DNA from: Sphingobacterium thalpophilum
GTDB taxonomy: Bacteria; Bacteroidota; Bacteroidia; B-17B0; Aurantibacillaceae
Assembly: GCA_943325195.2 (NCBI GenBank)
Contig: CALPON020000020.1
Location: forward strand, 1 to 32,600
Direction: 5' to 3'
Length of the DNA stretch: 32,600 bases
The notes under the pieces were generated by a model. The model had not been told where the DNA came from. It saw only the letters and a program-made list of their open reading frames with translations, and ran no database searches. Positions 15,879-24,130 of the stretch are shown here, piece by piece; within the stretch, counting starts at the first letter, position 1; each line of letters opens with the position of its first letter. A program made the position numbers and the translations under genes.

Positions 15879-15886
15879 CAAAGGTA
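15879..15886 (-). promoter_or_regulatory. Putative -7 box of the rlmD-pheS-TPR operon
   Basis: The minus strand reads TACCTTTG, a full match to TAnnTTTG, ending 12 nt before the rlmD ATG. It is the mirror image of the truA box at 15896-15903. Confidence 0.55.
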
Positions 15887-15895
15887 CTAAAATCT

Positions 15896-15903
15896 TACCT
15901 TTG
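15896..15903 (+). promoter_or_regulatory. Putative -7 box of the truA operon
   Basis: TACCTTTG ends 4 nt before the truA ATG at 15908, so transcription would begin at or next to the start codon. With the rlmD box it forms an 8-bp inverted repeat with a 9-nt spacer. Confidence 0.55.
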
Positions 15904-15907
15904 GCTC

Positions 15908-16687
15908 ATGGCTCGCTATTTTTTAACGGTCTCCTATAACGGCAGAGAATATAATGGCTGGCAGGTGCAGGATAATACACCCAATACGGTGGAACAGGTG
16001 CTGGAGGAAAAACTCTCCATGTTGCTGAAACAAAAGGTGGATTTGGTTGGCTGTGGCCGCACCGATGCAGGTGTACACGCAAAAAATTACATTGCGCACT
16101 TTGATTCGCAGGGGGTTAATCTGCTGGATAATAAAGCACACTGGGTTTATAAATTTAATACCGTCCTGCCACCCGCTATCGCCATTACGGACATTCGTCT
16201 GGTGATGGATAATTCCCATGCCCGCTTTGACGCGACAGAACGCATGTACTACTATTTCGTCAGCCTTAAAAAGGACCCGTTTCGCGACGCTTTTACCTGG
16301 TATGTTTACGGTGACGTGGACTTTGAAGTCATGAACCGGGCAGCTGATCTACTGCTGGGGACACAGGATTTTACCAGCTTCAGCAAATTGCACACACAAA
16401 CCAAAACGAATATCTGCACCATTAAGAAGGCCGTCTGGCAAAGATATGGAACAGATGAATGGCGGTTTACCATAGTGGCGGACCGCTTTCTGCGAGGAAT
16501 GGTGCGCGCTATTGTCGGAACACTCGTTCAGGTCGGTAAAAATAAACTCACCATTGCTGATTTTGGAAATGTGATTGCTGCGCGCGACCGGCAAAAAGCT
16601 GGTAATAATGCACCTGCCAACGCCCTCTTCCTGACAGGCATCCGATACCCGGATACTATTTTTAAAACGGATGAAAGTGGCTGCTAA
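15908..16687 (+). CDS. truA: tRNA pseudouridine synthase A (TruA)
   Basis: This 259-residue protein makes pseudouridine at positions 38-40 of the tRNA anticodon arm. The N-terminal RYFLTVSYNGREYNGWQVQ and the catalytic motif GCGRTDAGVHA with nucleophile D53 are canonical. Further landmarks are HARFDATERMYYYFV, GTQDFTSFSK and FLRGMVRAIVGTLVQVG. It heads a plus-strand run of five genes. Its last 17 nt overlap the start of the ABC exporter gene in another frame, suggesting translational coupling. A -7 box sits directly before the ATG, implying a leaderless transcript. Confidence 0.97.
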   Translation: MARYFLTVSYNGREYNGWQVQDNTPNTVEQVLEEKLSMLLKQKVDLVGCGRTDAGVHAKNYIAHFDSQGVNLLDNKAHWVYKFNTVLPPAIAITDIRLVMDNSHARFDATERMYYYFVSLKKDPFRDAFTWYVYGDVDFEVMNRAADLLLGTQDFTSFSKLHTQTKTNICTIKKAVWQRYGTDEWRFTIVADRFLRGMVRAIVGTLVQVGKNKLTIADFGNVIAARDRQKAGNNAPANALFLTGIRYPDTIFKTDESGC

Positions 16688-18428
16688 ACTGAAAATCTCC
16701 TTAATCGGCCGTATATTATCCTACACCCGACCTTACAGAGGGCTCTTTGCGGGCTCAGTGGTGCTGACAGTTAGTCTGGCCGGCCTTTCCATCGTTCGGC
16801 CCCTGCTCATCAGTAAAGCTCTTAACCAGGCGGTGGTGCAAGAGGAAAGTACCAGCCTGTTAAATCAGATTGCGTTGCTGATTCTTACGTTTCTGGTTGT
16901 AGAAGCCATCCTTCAAATTATCAATATCCGGATTACGAATCTCCTCGGTCAGAACATTGTAAGAGATATCCGCAATGAAGTCTACCGCCATATTCTTCAT
17001 CTAAAAAATACTTATTTTGATAATACGCCGGTTGGAACGCTTGTCACCCGCGCAGTTTCAGATATTGAGAGTTTGAGCGATGTCTTTGCTCAAGGTTTTA
17101 TAGTTATTGCCGGTGATATGATTATGTTACTGATTTTTATCGCCGCTATGTTTATTAATAACTGGCTCCTGGCGCTGCTAGCCCTCAGTACCATTCCCCT
17201 TTTATTTATTGCCACCGCTCTATTTAAGCGGGGAGTAAAAAAAACTTTTACGCTTGTTCGAAATGCCGTGTCAGCTCTGAATACTTTTACGCAGGAACAC
17301 ATTACCGGAATGCGGCTGGTGCAGCTTTTTAATCGGGAGGATCAAGAATTTCAGAAATTCAAGCTTATTAATGCTGAGCATCGCAGTGCCAATATCCGGT
17401 CCATCTTGTATTATTCCATCTTTTTTCCGGTAGTGGAAATTCTTTCTTCTATTTCTGTTGCCTTGATTATCTGGTTTGTCGGTGTAAAGGGAAATAAATA
17501 CTCGGTAAATCTGGGGGATATTACGTTTTTCGTGATGATGATCAATATGCTTTTCCGTCCTATCCGAATGCTGGCAGACCGACTTAATACCCTACAAATG
17601 GGCATTGTATCTGCTGAACGTGTTTTTAAAGTACTGGATACCGATGAAAAAATTTCAGATACTGGCACCCGTCCCTTCGCGCAGGTGGAGAACGCAATTG
17701 AATTTAAGAAGGTGTGGTTTGCGTATAAGGACGAACATTTTGTACTTAAGGATGTCAGCTTTACGGTTAAGGCAGGTGCAACGGTGGCTTTGGTAGGGGC
17801 CACGGGGGCTGGAAAAAGTTCAGTTATTAATTTGCTGAGTCGTTTCTACGAATATCAAAAGGGAGTAATCAGCATTGATGGAAAGGACTTGAGAAGTTAT
17901 GAATTAAGTTCCCTTCGCAAGAACACCGGTGTGGTGCTTCAGGACGTGTTTATGTTTAATGATACCGTGCTGAATAACATTACACTGAATAATCCCAGTA
18001 TTTCTTTTGCTCAGGTCGAAGAGGCCACCAAAGAGATCGGATTATATGACTACATCCTTTCGCTACCGGGCGGCTTCAATTATCAGGTGAAGGAGCGGGG
18101 TCAGAGCCTCTCAGCAGGGCAGCGGCAGCTCATTGCTTTTATTCGCGCATATGTGTACCAGCCGGCCATTTTTATCCTGGACGAAGCGACTGCTACCATC
18201 GATACACAGACCGAACAACTGATTCAGCGGGCCGTGGAAAAGGTGGCGGAGGGACGCACCAGTATCATCATCGCACACCGCTTGTCGACCATTCGTCATG
18301 TCGACCATGTTCTCGTTTTCGATCAGGGGGAGATTATTGAATCGGGCACTATTCCAGAACTGTTAAGCCAGTCAAGTCGCTTTAAAACCCTTTATGAATT
18401 ACAGAACAAAAAAGAAATAATACTTTAA
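16671..18428 (+). CDS. ABC exporter, fused permease and ATPase (MsbA/lipid-drug exporter type)
   Basis: This 585-residue half-transporter matches the usual length of MsbA-type exporters. The N-terminal membrane domain (about 20-310) has six predicted segments and the coupling-helix motif region FDNTPVGTLVTRAVSDIESL. The ATPase domain has Walker A GATGAGKS (376-383), the signature LSAGQ (480-484), Walker B FILDEA with D504/E505, and an AHRLSTI switch His. It should homodimerise in the inner membrane and export a lipid or hydrophobic compound. The substrate is not assignable. It overlaps truA by 17 nt and is followed by trmB after 3 nt. Confidence 0.94.
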   Translation: MKVAAKLKISLIGRILSYTRPYRGLFAGSVVLTVSLAGLSIVRPLLISKALNQAVVQEESTSLLNQIALLILTFLVVEAILQIINIRITNLLGQNIVRDIRNEVYRHILHLKNTYFDNTPVGTLVTRAVSDIESLSDVFAQGFIVIAGDMIMLLIFIAAMFINNWLLALLALSTIPLLFIATALFKRGVKKTFTLVRNAVSALNTFTQEHITGMRLVQLFNREDQEFQKFKLINAEHRSANIRSILYYSIFFPVVEILSSISVALIIWFVGVKGNKYSVNLGDITFFVMMINMLFRPIRMLADRLNTLQMGIVSAERVFKVLDTDEKISDTGTRPFAQVENAIEFKKVWFAYKDEHFVLKDVSFTVKAGATVALVGATGAGKSSVINLLSRFYEYQKGVISIDGKDLRSYELSSLRKNTGVVLQDVFMFNDTVLNNITLNNPSISFAQVEEATKEIGLYDYILSLPGGFNYQVKERGQSLSAGQRQLIAFIRAYVYQPAIFILDEATATIDTQTEQLIQRAVEKVAEGRTSIIIAHRLSTIRHVDHVLVFDQGEIIESGTIPELLSQSSRFKTLYELQNKKEIIL

Positions 18429-18431
18429 TAG

Positions 18432-19100
18432 ATGCCAAGTAAACTGGAAAAATTCGCCGATGTAGACTCTTTTAAAAATTGCTTTACACTTTTCTTTGAA
18501 AATATTTCAAAGGGCTTTGCTTTAAAAGGCAAATGGTGCAGTGACTATTTTAAAAATCAGCAGCCCCTTGTGCTTGAATTGGGCTGTGGCAAGGGCGAGT
18601 ATACCGTAGGACTCGCAACAGCTAGGCTTGACAAAAACTTTATCGGTGTCGATATTAAAGGCAATCGGATCTGGACGGGAGCTAAAATGGCAATAGAAAG
18701 CCGTCTGAATAATGTGGCTTTTCTGCGTACGCGCATCGATTTTATTGAATATTGTTTTGAAAAAAACGAGGTCGACGAAATCTGGATTACTTTTCCAGAT
18801 CCACAACCACAAAGCACCCGCGCGCGTAAACGCCTCACGCATCCGATGTTTACCAACCGGTATAAAAATATTTTGAAGCCGGGGGGACTGGTCCACCTCA
18901 AAACTGACAGCACCAGCCTTTACGAATACACCTTGGAGACCATCGCTGAAAATAAATTCAATCTCATCTGGCACACGAATGACCTCTACAAAAATTGTCC
19001 GCCAGATCGCCAAGAACTCGTAAACATTAAGACCTATTATGAGAAATTGTTTACCGATCGTGGTGAGGATATCAAGTATATTGTCTTCCAAATTCATTAA
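18432..19100 (+). CDS. trmB: tRNA (guanine-N7-)-methyltransferase (TrmB)
   Basis: This 222-residue protein methylates N7 of G46 in the tRNA variable loop using SAM. The SAM-binding motif ELGCGKGEYT covers about 49-58, followed by FIGVDIKGNRIWTGAK and DEIWITFPDPQPQSTRARKRL. In proteobacterial TrmB the last region reads PDPWPKKRHHKRR; here the Trp is replaced by Gln. TDSTSLYEYT follows. Start spacing (3 nt after the ABC exporter stop) places it inside the truA operon. A long antisense frame over this gene is only a shadow. Confidence 0.95.
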   Translation: MPSKLEKFADVDSFKNCFTLFFENISKGFALKGKWCSDYFKNQQPLVLELGCGKGEYTVGLATARLDKNFIGVDIKGNRIWTGAKMAIESRLNNVAFLRTRIDFIEYCFEKNEVDEIWITFPDPQPQSTRARKRLTHPMFTNRYKNILKPGGLVHLKTDSTSLYEYTLETIAENKFNLIWHTNDLYKNCPPDRQELVNIKTYYEKLFTDRGEDIKYIVFQIH

Positions 19101-19127
19101 ACAAAAAAATTTGTAACTTACCTTCCA

Positions 19128-20903
19128 ATGACGAAGCCGCCGCTGCTAGACATAGTGAATCTGGTTACCGAGTTCCGAAGTGGTAACAAGACCAATCAGG
19201 CCATTAAGGGTGTTTCATTTTCGATTGCCCGTGGCCAGACAGTCGGCGTTGTAGGGGAAAGCGGCTCTGGTAAGTCAGTCACTTCTTTGTCCGTCATGGG
19301 ACTCATTCCAAATCCTCCCGGAAAAATCACCAATGGTCAGATAATTTTTTCTGATGCTGCCGAGGCCCCAACTGACCTGGTGTCTCTTCCCGAAACAGAG
19401 TACCGTAAGCTGCGTGGTAAATCCATCGCTATGATTTTTCAGGAACCGATGACGTCCCTCAATCCCGTGATGACCTGTGGTCGTCAGGTTCAGGAAGCCA
19501 TTCAGTTGCATCAGAAGGTAGATAACAAAACTGCACGCGAACGCTGCATCGAACTCTTCACAGAGGTTCAATTGCCCCTGCCTGAGTCCATGTTCGAGCG
19601 CTATCCGCATCAGCTTTCAGGGGGACAAAAACAAAGGGTTATGATTGCCATGGCCATGTCCTGTCAGCCAGCCTTGCTGATCGCAGATGAACCCACTACG
19701 GCCCTAGATGTGACGGTACAAAAGACGATCTTAGAATTAATGAAGGGCCTTCAGCGGAAGTATGGTGTTGGTATTTTATTTATTACACACGACTTAGGCG
19801 TCATCGCCGAAATAGCAGATGAGGTGGTTGTCATGTACAAGGGTACTGTGGTGGAACAGGGCCCCGTTAAACTTATTTTTAGTTCACCAAAGCATCCGTA
19901 CACGCGAAGTTTATTGGCTTGCCGGCCGCCACTGGACAATCGGCCCCGGCGTTTACCGGTGGTCAGTGATTTCCTTCAGTTTTCTGAAACGGGGGAAATG
20001 CTGCCTGCTGATGATTCACGTGCCGCAGTTCTGCGCGCAGATATCATCAGTGTGGAGGAACGTGCAAAGGCGCATCAGACGCTCTATGGCGGAAAAAAAA
20101 TATTGGAAGTCAAAGAACTTCGCACTTGGTTTCCTGCAGAGAAAAAAGTATTTGGTTCAGCAGCCTCTTTTATAAAAGCGGTGGACGATGTTTCGTTTGA
20201 TGTTTATGAGGGCGAAACCTTGGGCTTGGTCGGAGAGAGTGGGTGCGGAAAAAGTACATTAGGCCGTACAATTCTTAAATTAAATACTGCTTATAGCGGG
20301 GAAGTGCTTTTTGAGGGAAAAAACATTCTGCCACTTTCTGAGCGTGATTTTCGACCCTATCGTTCAGATATGCAACTCATTTTTCAGGACCCTTATTCAG
20401 CACTTAATCCGCGACTGACTGCGGGTGATGCAATAGCTGAGCCCATGAGGGTTCACGCGGAACTAAGTGCGGTCCAGCGCCGCGAACAGGTGTGTCATTT
20501 ACTTGAGAAGGTGGGTCTGGATCCGGGTTTTTATAATCGCTATCCGCATGAGTTCAGCGGGGGACAAAGGCAGCGGATTTGCATTGCCAGAGCATTGGCT
20601 TTAAAACCTCGGTTCATTATCTGCGACGAAAGTGTGAGTGCATTGGATGTAAGCGTGCAGGCGCAGGTCTTGAACTTGCTCAATGATTTAAAACGCGAAT
20701 TTAATTTTACGTATATTTTTATTAGTCATGATCTCAGCGTAGTAAAATACATGAGCGACCGCATGATTGTGATGAACAAAGGAAAGATTGAGGAAATGGG
20801 CGATCCAGATTTAATCTATTCCAACCCTGCCACCGCCTATACGCGGAAGCTGATTGAAAGCATTCCGCATAATCGCCTAGCAGAGCTTAGTAAGGCCTTT
20901 TAA
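19128..20903 (+). CDS. Fused two-domain ABC ATPase of the oligopeptide/dipeptide importer type (DppD-DppF-like)
   Basis: This 591-residue protein is a tandem fusion of two nucleotide-binding domains. The first has Walker A GESGSGKS (43-50), signature LSGGQ (163-167) and Walker B with D187/E188. The second has GESGCGKS (369-376), FSGGQ (476-480) and ICDES with E501. Both halves have the peptide-importer C-terminal element (HPYTRSLL after the first, ATAYTRKLI after the second). Such fused ATPases (YejF/GsiA type) drive peptide or related uptake, but no permease or binding-protein gene lies in the window. The permease partners must therefore be elsewhere. It sits 27 bp after trmB and 3 bp before the dedA-type gene. 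Confidence 0.95.
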   Translation: MTKPPLLDIVNLVTEFRSGNKTNQAIKGVSFSIARGQTVGVVGESGSGKSVTSLSVMGLIPNPPGKITNGQIIFSDAAEAPTDLVSLPETEYRKLRGKSIAMIFQEPMTSLNPVMTCGRQVQEAIQLHQKVDNKTARERCIELFTEVQLPLPESMFERYPHQLSGGQKQRVMIAMAMSCQPALLIADEPTTALDVTVQKTILELMKGLQRKYGVGILFITHDLGVIAEIADEVVVMYKGTVVEQGPVKLIFSSPKHPYTRSLLACRPPLDNRPRRLPVVSDFLQFSETGEMLPADDSRAAVLRADIISVEERAKAHQTLYGGKKILEVKELRTWFPAEKKVFGSAASFIKAVDDVSFDVYEGETLGLVGESGCGKSTLGRTILKLNTAYSGEVLFEGKNILPLSERDFRPYRSDMQLIFQDPYSALNPRLTAGDAIAEPMRVHAELSAVQRREQVCHLLEKVGLDPGFYNRYPHEFSGGQRQRICIARALALKPRFIICDESVSALDVSVQAQVLNLLNDLKREFNFTYIFISHDLSVVKYMSDRMIVMNKGKIEEMGDPDLIYSNPATAYTRKLIESIPHNRLAELSKAF

Positions 20904-20906
20904 ACT

Positions 20907-21545
20907 ATGTGGGACGCGTTAAAACAACTTACCGATCCAAATAGTATCATCGAGTTGGGTGGACTGTGGTTTTTGCTACTTGTTATTTTTTCAGAGACCG
21001 GCCTGCTGGTTGGTTTTTTTTTACCAGGTGATAATTTGATTCTGTTGGCGGGAATTCTCTGTAAGGCACGTCCTGAATTAATGCATGTGGATTATTTTCC
21101 ACTGGCCCTACTAATGGTCACTGCAGCGGTGCTTGGCAATACTGCTGGCTACTGGTTCGGACGGAAAGCCGGAGAGAAACTGTATGCGCGAAAGGATAGT
21201 TTCTTCTTTAAGAAACGCCACCTGGAAGCCACACGCGCTTACTACAATAAATATGGTGGAAACACAACCCTCGTTCTTGCCCGTTTTTTGCCCATCGTCA
21301 GAACATTTGCTCCAATTATTGCCGGGGCCATCGGCATTGACTTTTTAAAATTTATGTTTTTTAATCTGTTGGGTGCTCTTGCCTGGATTTTTAGCCTGTC
21401 GGGAATCGGTTATTTTCTCGTACAGCTTTTTCCATCCATCACAGACTACATGGGCTATATTTTTTTAAGCCTCATTATTCTGACGGCCCTTCCTGTTTTG
21501 CGCTTGTTTTGGCGCAACCGGTCCAAATCAGAATCCCAGGGGTAG
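20907..21545 (+). CDS. DedA-family (SNARE-associated/VTT) membrane protein
   Basis: This 212-residue multi-pass inner-membrane protein has the VTT-domain signature: an N-terminal ETGLLVGFFLPGDNLILLAG re-entrant region, GNTAGYWFGRKAGEKL, then ARFLPIVRTFAPIIAGAIG with its functionally important Arg residues and MFFNLLGALAWIFSLSGIGYF. DedA proteins are implicated in flipping or recycling phospholipid and undecaprenyl phosphate and in envelope homeostasis. It is last in the truA operon. Its final 18 bp overlap the 3' end of the convergent tolC-type gene. Confidence 0.93.
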   Translation: MWDALKQLTDPNSIIELGGLWFLLLVIFSETGLLVGFFLPGDNLILLAGILCKARPELMHVDYFPLALLMVTAAVLGNTAGYWFGRKAGEKLYARKDSFFFKKRHLEATRAYYNKYGGNTTLVLARFLPIVRTFAPIIAGAIGIDFLKFMFFNLLGALAWIFSLSGIGYFLVQLFPSITDYMGYIFLSLIILTALPVLRLFWRNRSKSESQG

Positions 21546-22937
21546 ACCCTGATAATAATCCAGCACCTGGAGTTTAAAAATGTAATCGTATTTTGAACGG
21601 AGTAAATTACTCTCCGCAGAAAATAATTTTGTCTTGCTGAGATTGTAATCAAACACACTGATTACGCCAGCTTCAAATTTCTGTCTTGCATAATCGAAGG
21701 AAAGCTGCGCGGCTTCAACACTAGATTTTTGCGCATTATAGTTATTAAAAGCCGCTTTTGAGTTGGCATAGGCTTGTGCTATATTTTTATATAAGGTCTG
21801 CTGGTTTAAGTCCTGACTCAGCCTCGCAGTAAGTGCATTAATCTGTGCGTTTTTTACTGCGGTATGTGTCTGCAGTCCATTATAAATCGGCAGATTGATC
21901 TGAAAGGCTAAACTTTTATTGACATTGCTTTTAAATTGATCAGCAAAAGGTTTGGGTTGAGTTATGAGCGACACAATGGGTGTATAGACAACCTCACCGC
22001 TGCTGGTGATGCCCGATTCCTGAAGTCCTGTAATGCTGGTGCCAACAATGTCTTTTGCTAAACCGGATGTTCCTGTTCCCAGACTCGCATTAAAGCTGAG
22101 CGTGGGACTTCTCAATCCTCTTGCAGCAGCCAGGCGGCGCTCTGCACTTTGAATCTGATATTCCGCACTCTTGATTCCAGGCTGGGTTTCCAAACTCTTT
22201 TTATACATAGTGGCAATAGTGTTGTTGCTGCTATTTTCTTTCAGTAAGCTGAGATCAGGTCGTTGGATTTTAAAATTGCTCACAGTGTCCAGATTCATTA
22301 ACTGTCTCAACTGAAGTAGCGACAACTGATAGTTATTGTCCGCTGCCGTTACATTGGCTTCTTCCATAGCCAGTTGTGAACGAATCTCGAATTCCACACT
22401 GCGGGCCTGACTGCCCGCTGCAACCAGCTTCAGCGTCCGCTCCATTTGTTCACGAGTAATCTCAAATTGGTTCTGCGATATTTTCAAAAGCTCTTCGTTG
22501 AAGATCACACCAATATAAGCATTGGCAATGGTGAGCGATAAGTCGTTCCCTTGTTGCTTCAGATTCTCAACACTGCTGAGGTAATCCAATTCACTGGCTT
22601 TGATGTTATTGTACTGATTGAGTCCGCTCCAAAGCACCACCTGGCCGCTGACAAAAAAGTTTTGACTCAGTACCTGCGTATTGGCAAAGGTATTAGTGAA
22701 ACGGTCAATGGTCTTACCAAAGTTGTAAGCGTGATTAGCGCCGGCATTCACAGAAGGCAAAATACCAGCTTTGTTTTGCGTCGCATTGTTTTTTCGTATT
22801 TGGTTACTCAGCTCTGTCTGCTGCAGACTGATGTTGTGCGACATCGCATAGTTAATGCATTCCTGCAGACTCCATGCATTTTGAGCGGTCGACGAAAAAA
22901 TGAGTAGACTGAATAGGAGAAAAAAATACTGTTTCAT
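21528..22937 (-). CDS. TolC-family outer-membrane efflux protein
   Basis: The ATG at 22937 (MKQYFFLLFSLLIFSSTAQ, a signal peptide) gives 469 residues. The frame is open for another 58 codons upstream, but that part overlaps the preceding gene and is non-homologous-looking. The opening AWSLQECINYAMSHNISLQQTEL is the typical start of Bacteroidota TolC proteins. Long alpha-helical stretches follow, with an internal duplication (SFNASLGTG, QINLPIYNG, YKNIAQAYANSKAA, ARQKFEAGVISVFDYNLSKTKLFSAE). It should form a trimeric channel-tunnel for efflux or type I secretion. No membrane-fusion or pump gene is adjacent. A weak -7-like TATCTTTA lies at 22962-22969 on the minus strand. Confidence 0.94.
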   Translation of the reverse strand: MKQYFFLLFSLLIFSSTAQNAWSLQECINYAMSHNISLQQTELSNQIRKNNATQNKAGILPSVNAGANHAYNFGKTIDRFTNTFANTQVLSQNFFVSGQVVLWSGLNQYNNIKASELDYLSSVENLKQQGNDLSLTIANAYIGVIFNEELLKISQNQFEITREQMERTLKLVAAGSQARSVEFEIRSQLAMEEANVTAADNNYQLSLLQLRQLMNLDTVSNFKIQRPDLSLLKENSSNNTIATMYKKSLETQPGIKSAEYQIQSAERRLAAARGLRSPTLSFNASLGTGTSGLAKDIVGTSITGLQESGITSSGEVVYTPIVSLITQPKPFADQFKSNVNKSLAFQINLPIYNGLQTHTAVKNAQINALTARLSQDLNQQTLYKNIAQAYANSKAAFNNYNAQKSSVEAAQLSFDYARQKFEAGVISVFDYNLSKTKLFSAESNLLRSKYDYIFKLQVLDYYQGLPLGF

Positions 22938-23026
22938 ATAATTGTATTGCCACTTTAAAATTAAAGATAATTCAGACGCCCGGCAGGATTTCCACAGCAT
23001 CTTACACCAGCGGTCGTTTTCAGGGA

Positions 23027-24130
23027 TTAGGATGCCTGAGTCAGAGCAGCTTGTTTGCGGGTATGACTGCGGTTCAAAAGAATAACAATGGAAAGAAATA
23101 AACCACCGCAAATCAGAACCGTGAGCAAACTGAAGGTGGCTGCAAAATAATAGGTAATCAGACTCGCTGCAATGGTAAGCACGCTAAAAAGATAAATAAT
23201 TATAACTGTCCTAGCATGCGAATAACCGCAGTCCAATAATTTATGATGAATGTGATTTCTGTCTGCCATAAATGGCGATTGTCCACGCAGAGCCCTGATT
23301 ATAAAAACACGTAAGGTGTCGAGAAGGGGGTAAATCAATGCAGAGATGGCAAAAACGGGCTTGCTGATATGCACCCAAAAGGAATCTAATTGCTGAATTG
23401 GAAATTCAATCACCTTGATGGCAAGCACACAGATAAACATGCCGATTACGAGTGAACCAGAATCCCCCATAAAGATTTTCGCAGGAGAAAAATTAAATAT
23501 TAAAAAACCACTCAGTGCCCCCGCCAGCGCAAAGGACAAAGAGGCGTAGCCAAATTCATTGGCGTAGACAAACCAGACACCAAATGCACTACTAGCAATA
23601 AAGCCGATGCCTGCTGCGAGCCCATCCACACCATCCACCAGATTGAATGCATTAACCACCACAACATAAGTAAAAATAGAAAGGAATACGCTTCCCCACA
23701 CGGGAATGCCATACACACCGAAGATGCCATAAAGCCCGGTTATCCGGATATCCCCCATCAAAACCAGAATCAAGGCCACGACAATATGAGCAAATAATTT
23801 TTTTACAGGGGCTGTCCCAATGATGTCGTCTTTTACTCCCACAAAAAATAAAATTAAACTGGTGGCAATCACGAGTTTAAATTCATTCACAGCTTTGTAA
23901 ATCTTTTCATAGTCCACCAAATCTTCGGTGTTGAACCACAGGGCATAGGCAAATAAAGTGCCTGCATAGATAATAATGCCGCCAATCGTTGGGACAGAGC
24001 GCTTGTGAATTTTACGTTCCTCGGTAGGGGAGTCAATAAGTCGTTTTAAAACCGCCACTTTGATCAGAGCAGGGGTGGAATATAAAACTACTATGAAGGA
24101 GGTGAGAAATACCAGTATTAGTGCTGCCAT
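23027..24130 (-). CDS. Polyprenyl-phosphate GlcNAc-1-phosphate transferase (WecA/TagO, MraY family)
   Basis: ATG at 24130 gives 367 residues with about ten membrane segments. It should transfer a HexNAc-1-phosphate from a UDP-sugar to undecaprenyl phosphate, the first step of a lipid-linked glycan. Signature motifs are VKDD (D101/D102), NAFNLVDGVDG (160-170), MGDSGS (221-226) and NHIHH (292-296). MraY itself is expected elsewhere with the murein genes, so the WecA-like assignment is preferred. Its ATG overlaps the stop of the Wzi/RemB-like gene by one base (TGATG). It is the last member of the tightly coupled gmd-fcl group. Confidence 0.92.
   Translation of the reverse strand: MAALILVFLTSFIVVLYSTPALIKVAVLKRLIDSPTEERKIHKRSVPTIGGIIIYAGTLFAYALWFNTEDLVDYEKIYKAVNEFKLVIATSLILFFVGVKDDIIGTAPVKKLFAHIVVALILVLMGDIRITGLYGIFGVYGIPVWGSVFLSIFTYVVVVNAFNLVDGVDGLAAGIGFIASSAFGVWFVYANEFGYASLSFALAGALSGFLIFNFSPAKIFMGDSGSLVIGMFICVLAIKVIEFPIQQLDSFWVHISKPVFAISALIYPLLDTLRVFIIRALRGQSPFMADRNHIHHKLLDCGYSHARTVIIIYLFSVLTIAASLITYYFAATFSLLTVLICGGLFLSIVILLNRSHTRKQAALTQAS

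Noticed and set aside
18522-19097. 191-codon open frame antisense to trmB
   Set aside because: It lies wholly over the well-supported trmB gene, has no recognisable family, and the trmB frame shows all expected motifs. It is a shadow frame.
22938-23111. N-terminal extension of the TolC-family protein
   Set aside because: The extra 58 codons overlap the WecA-type gene and would bury the signal peptide that begins at the ATG at 22937.
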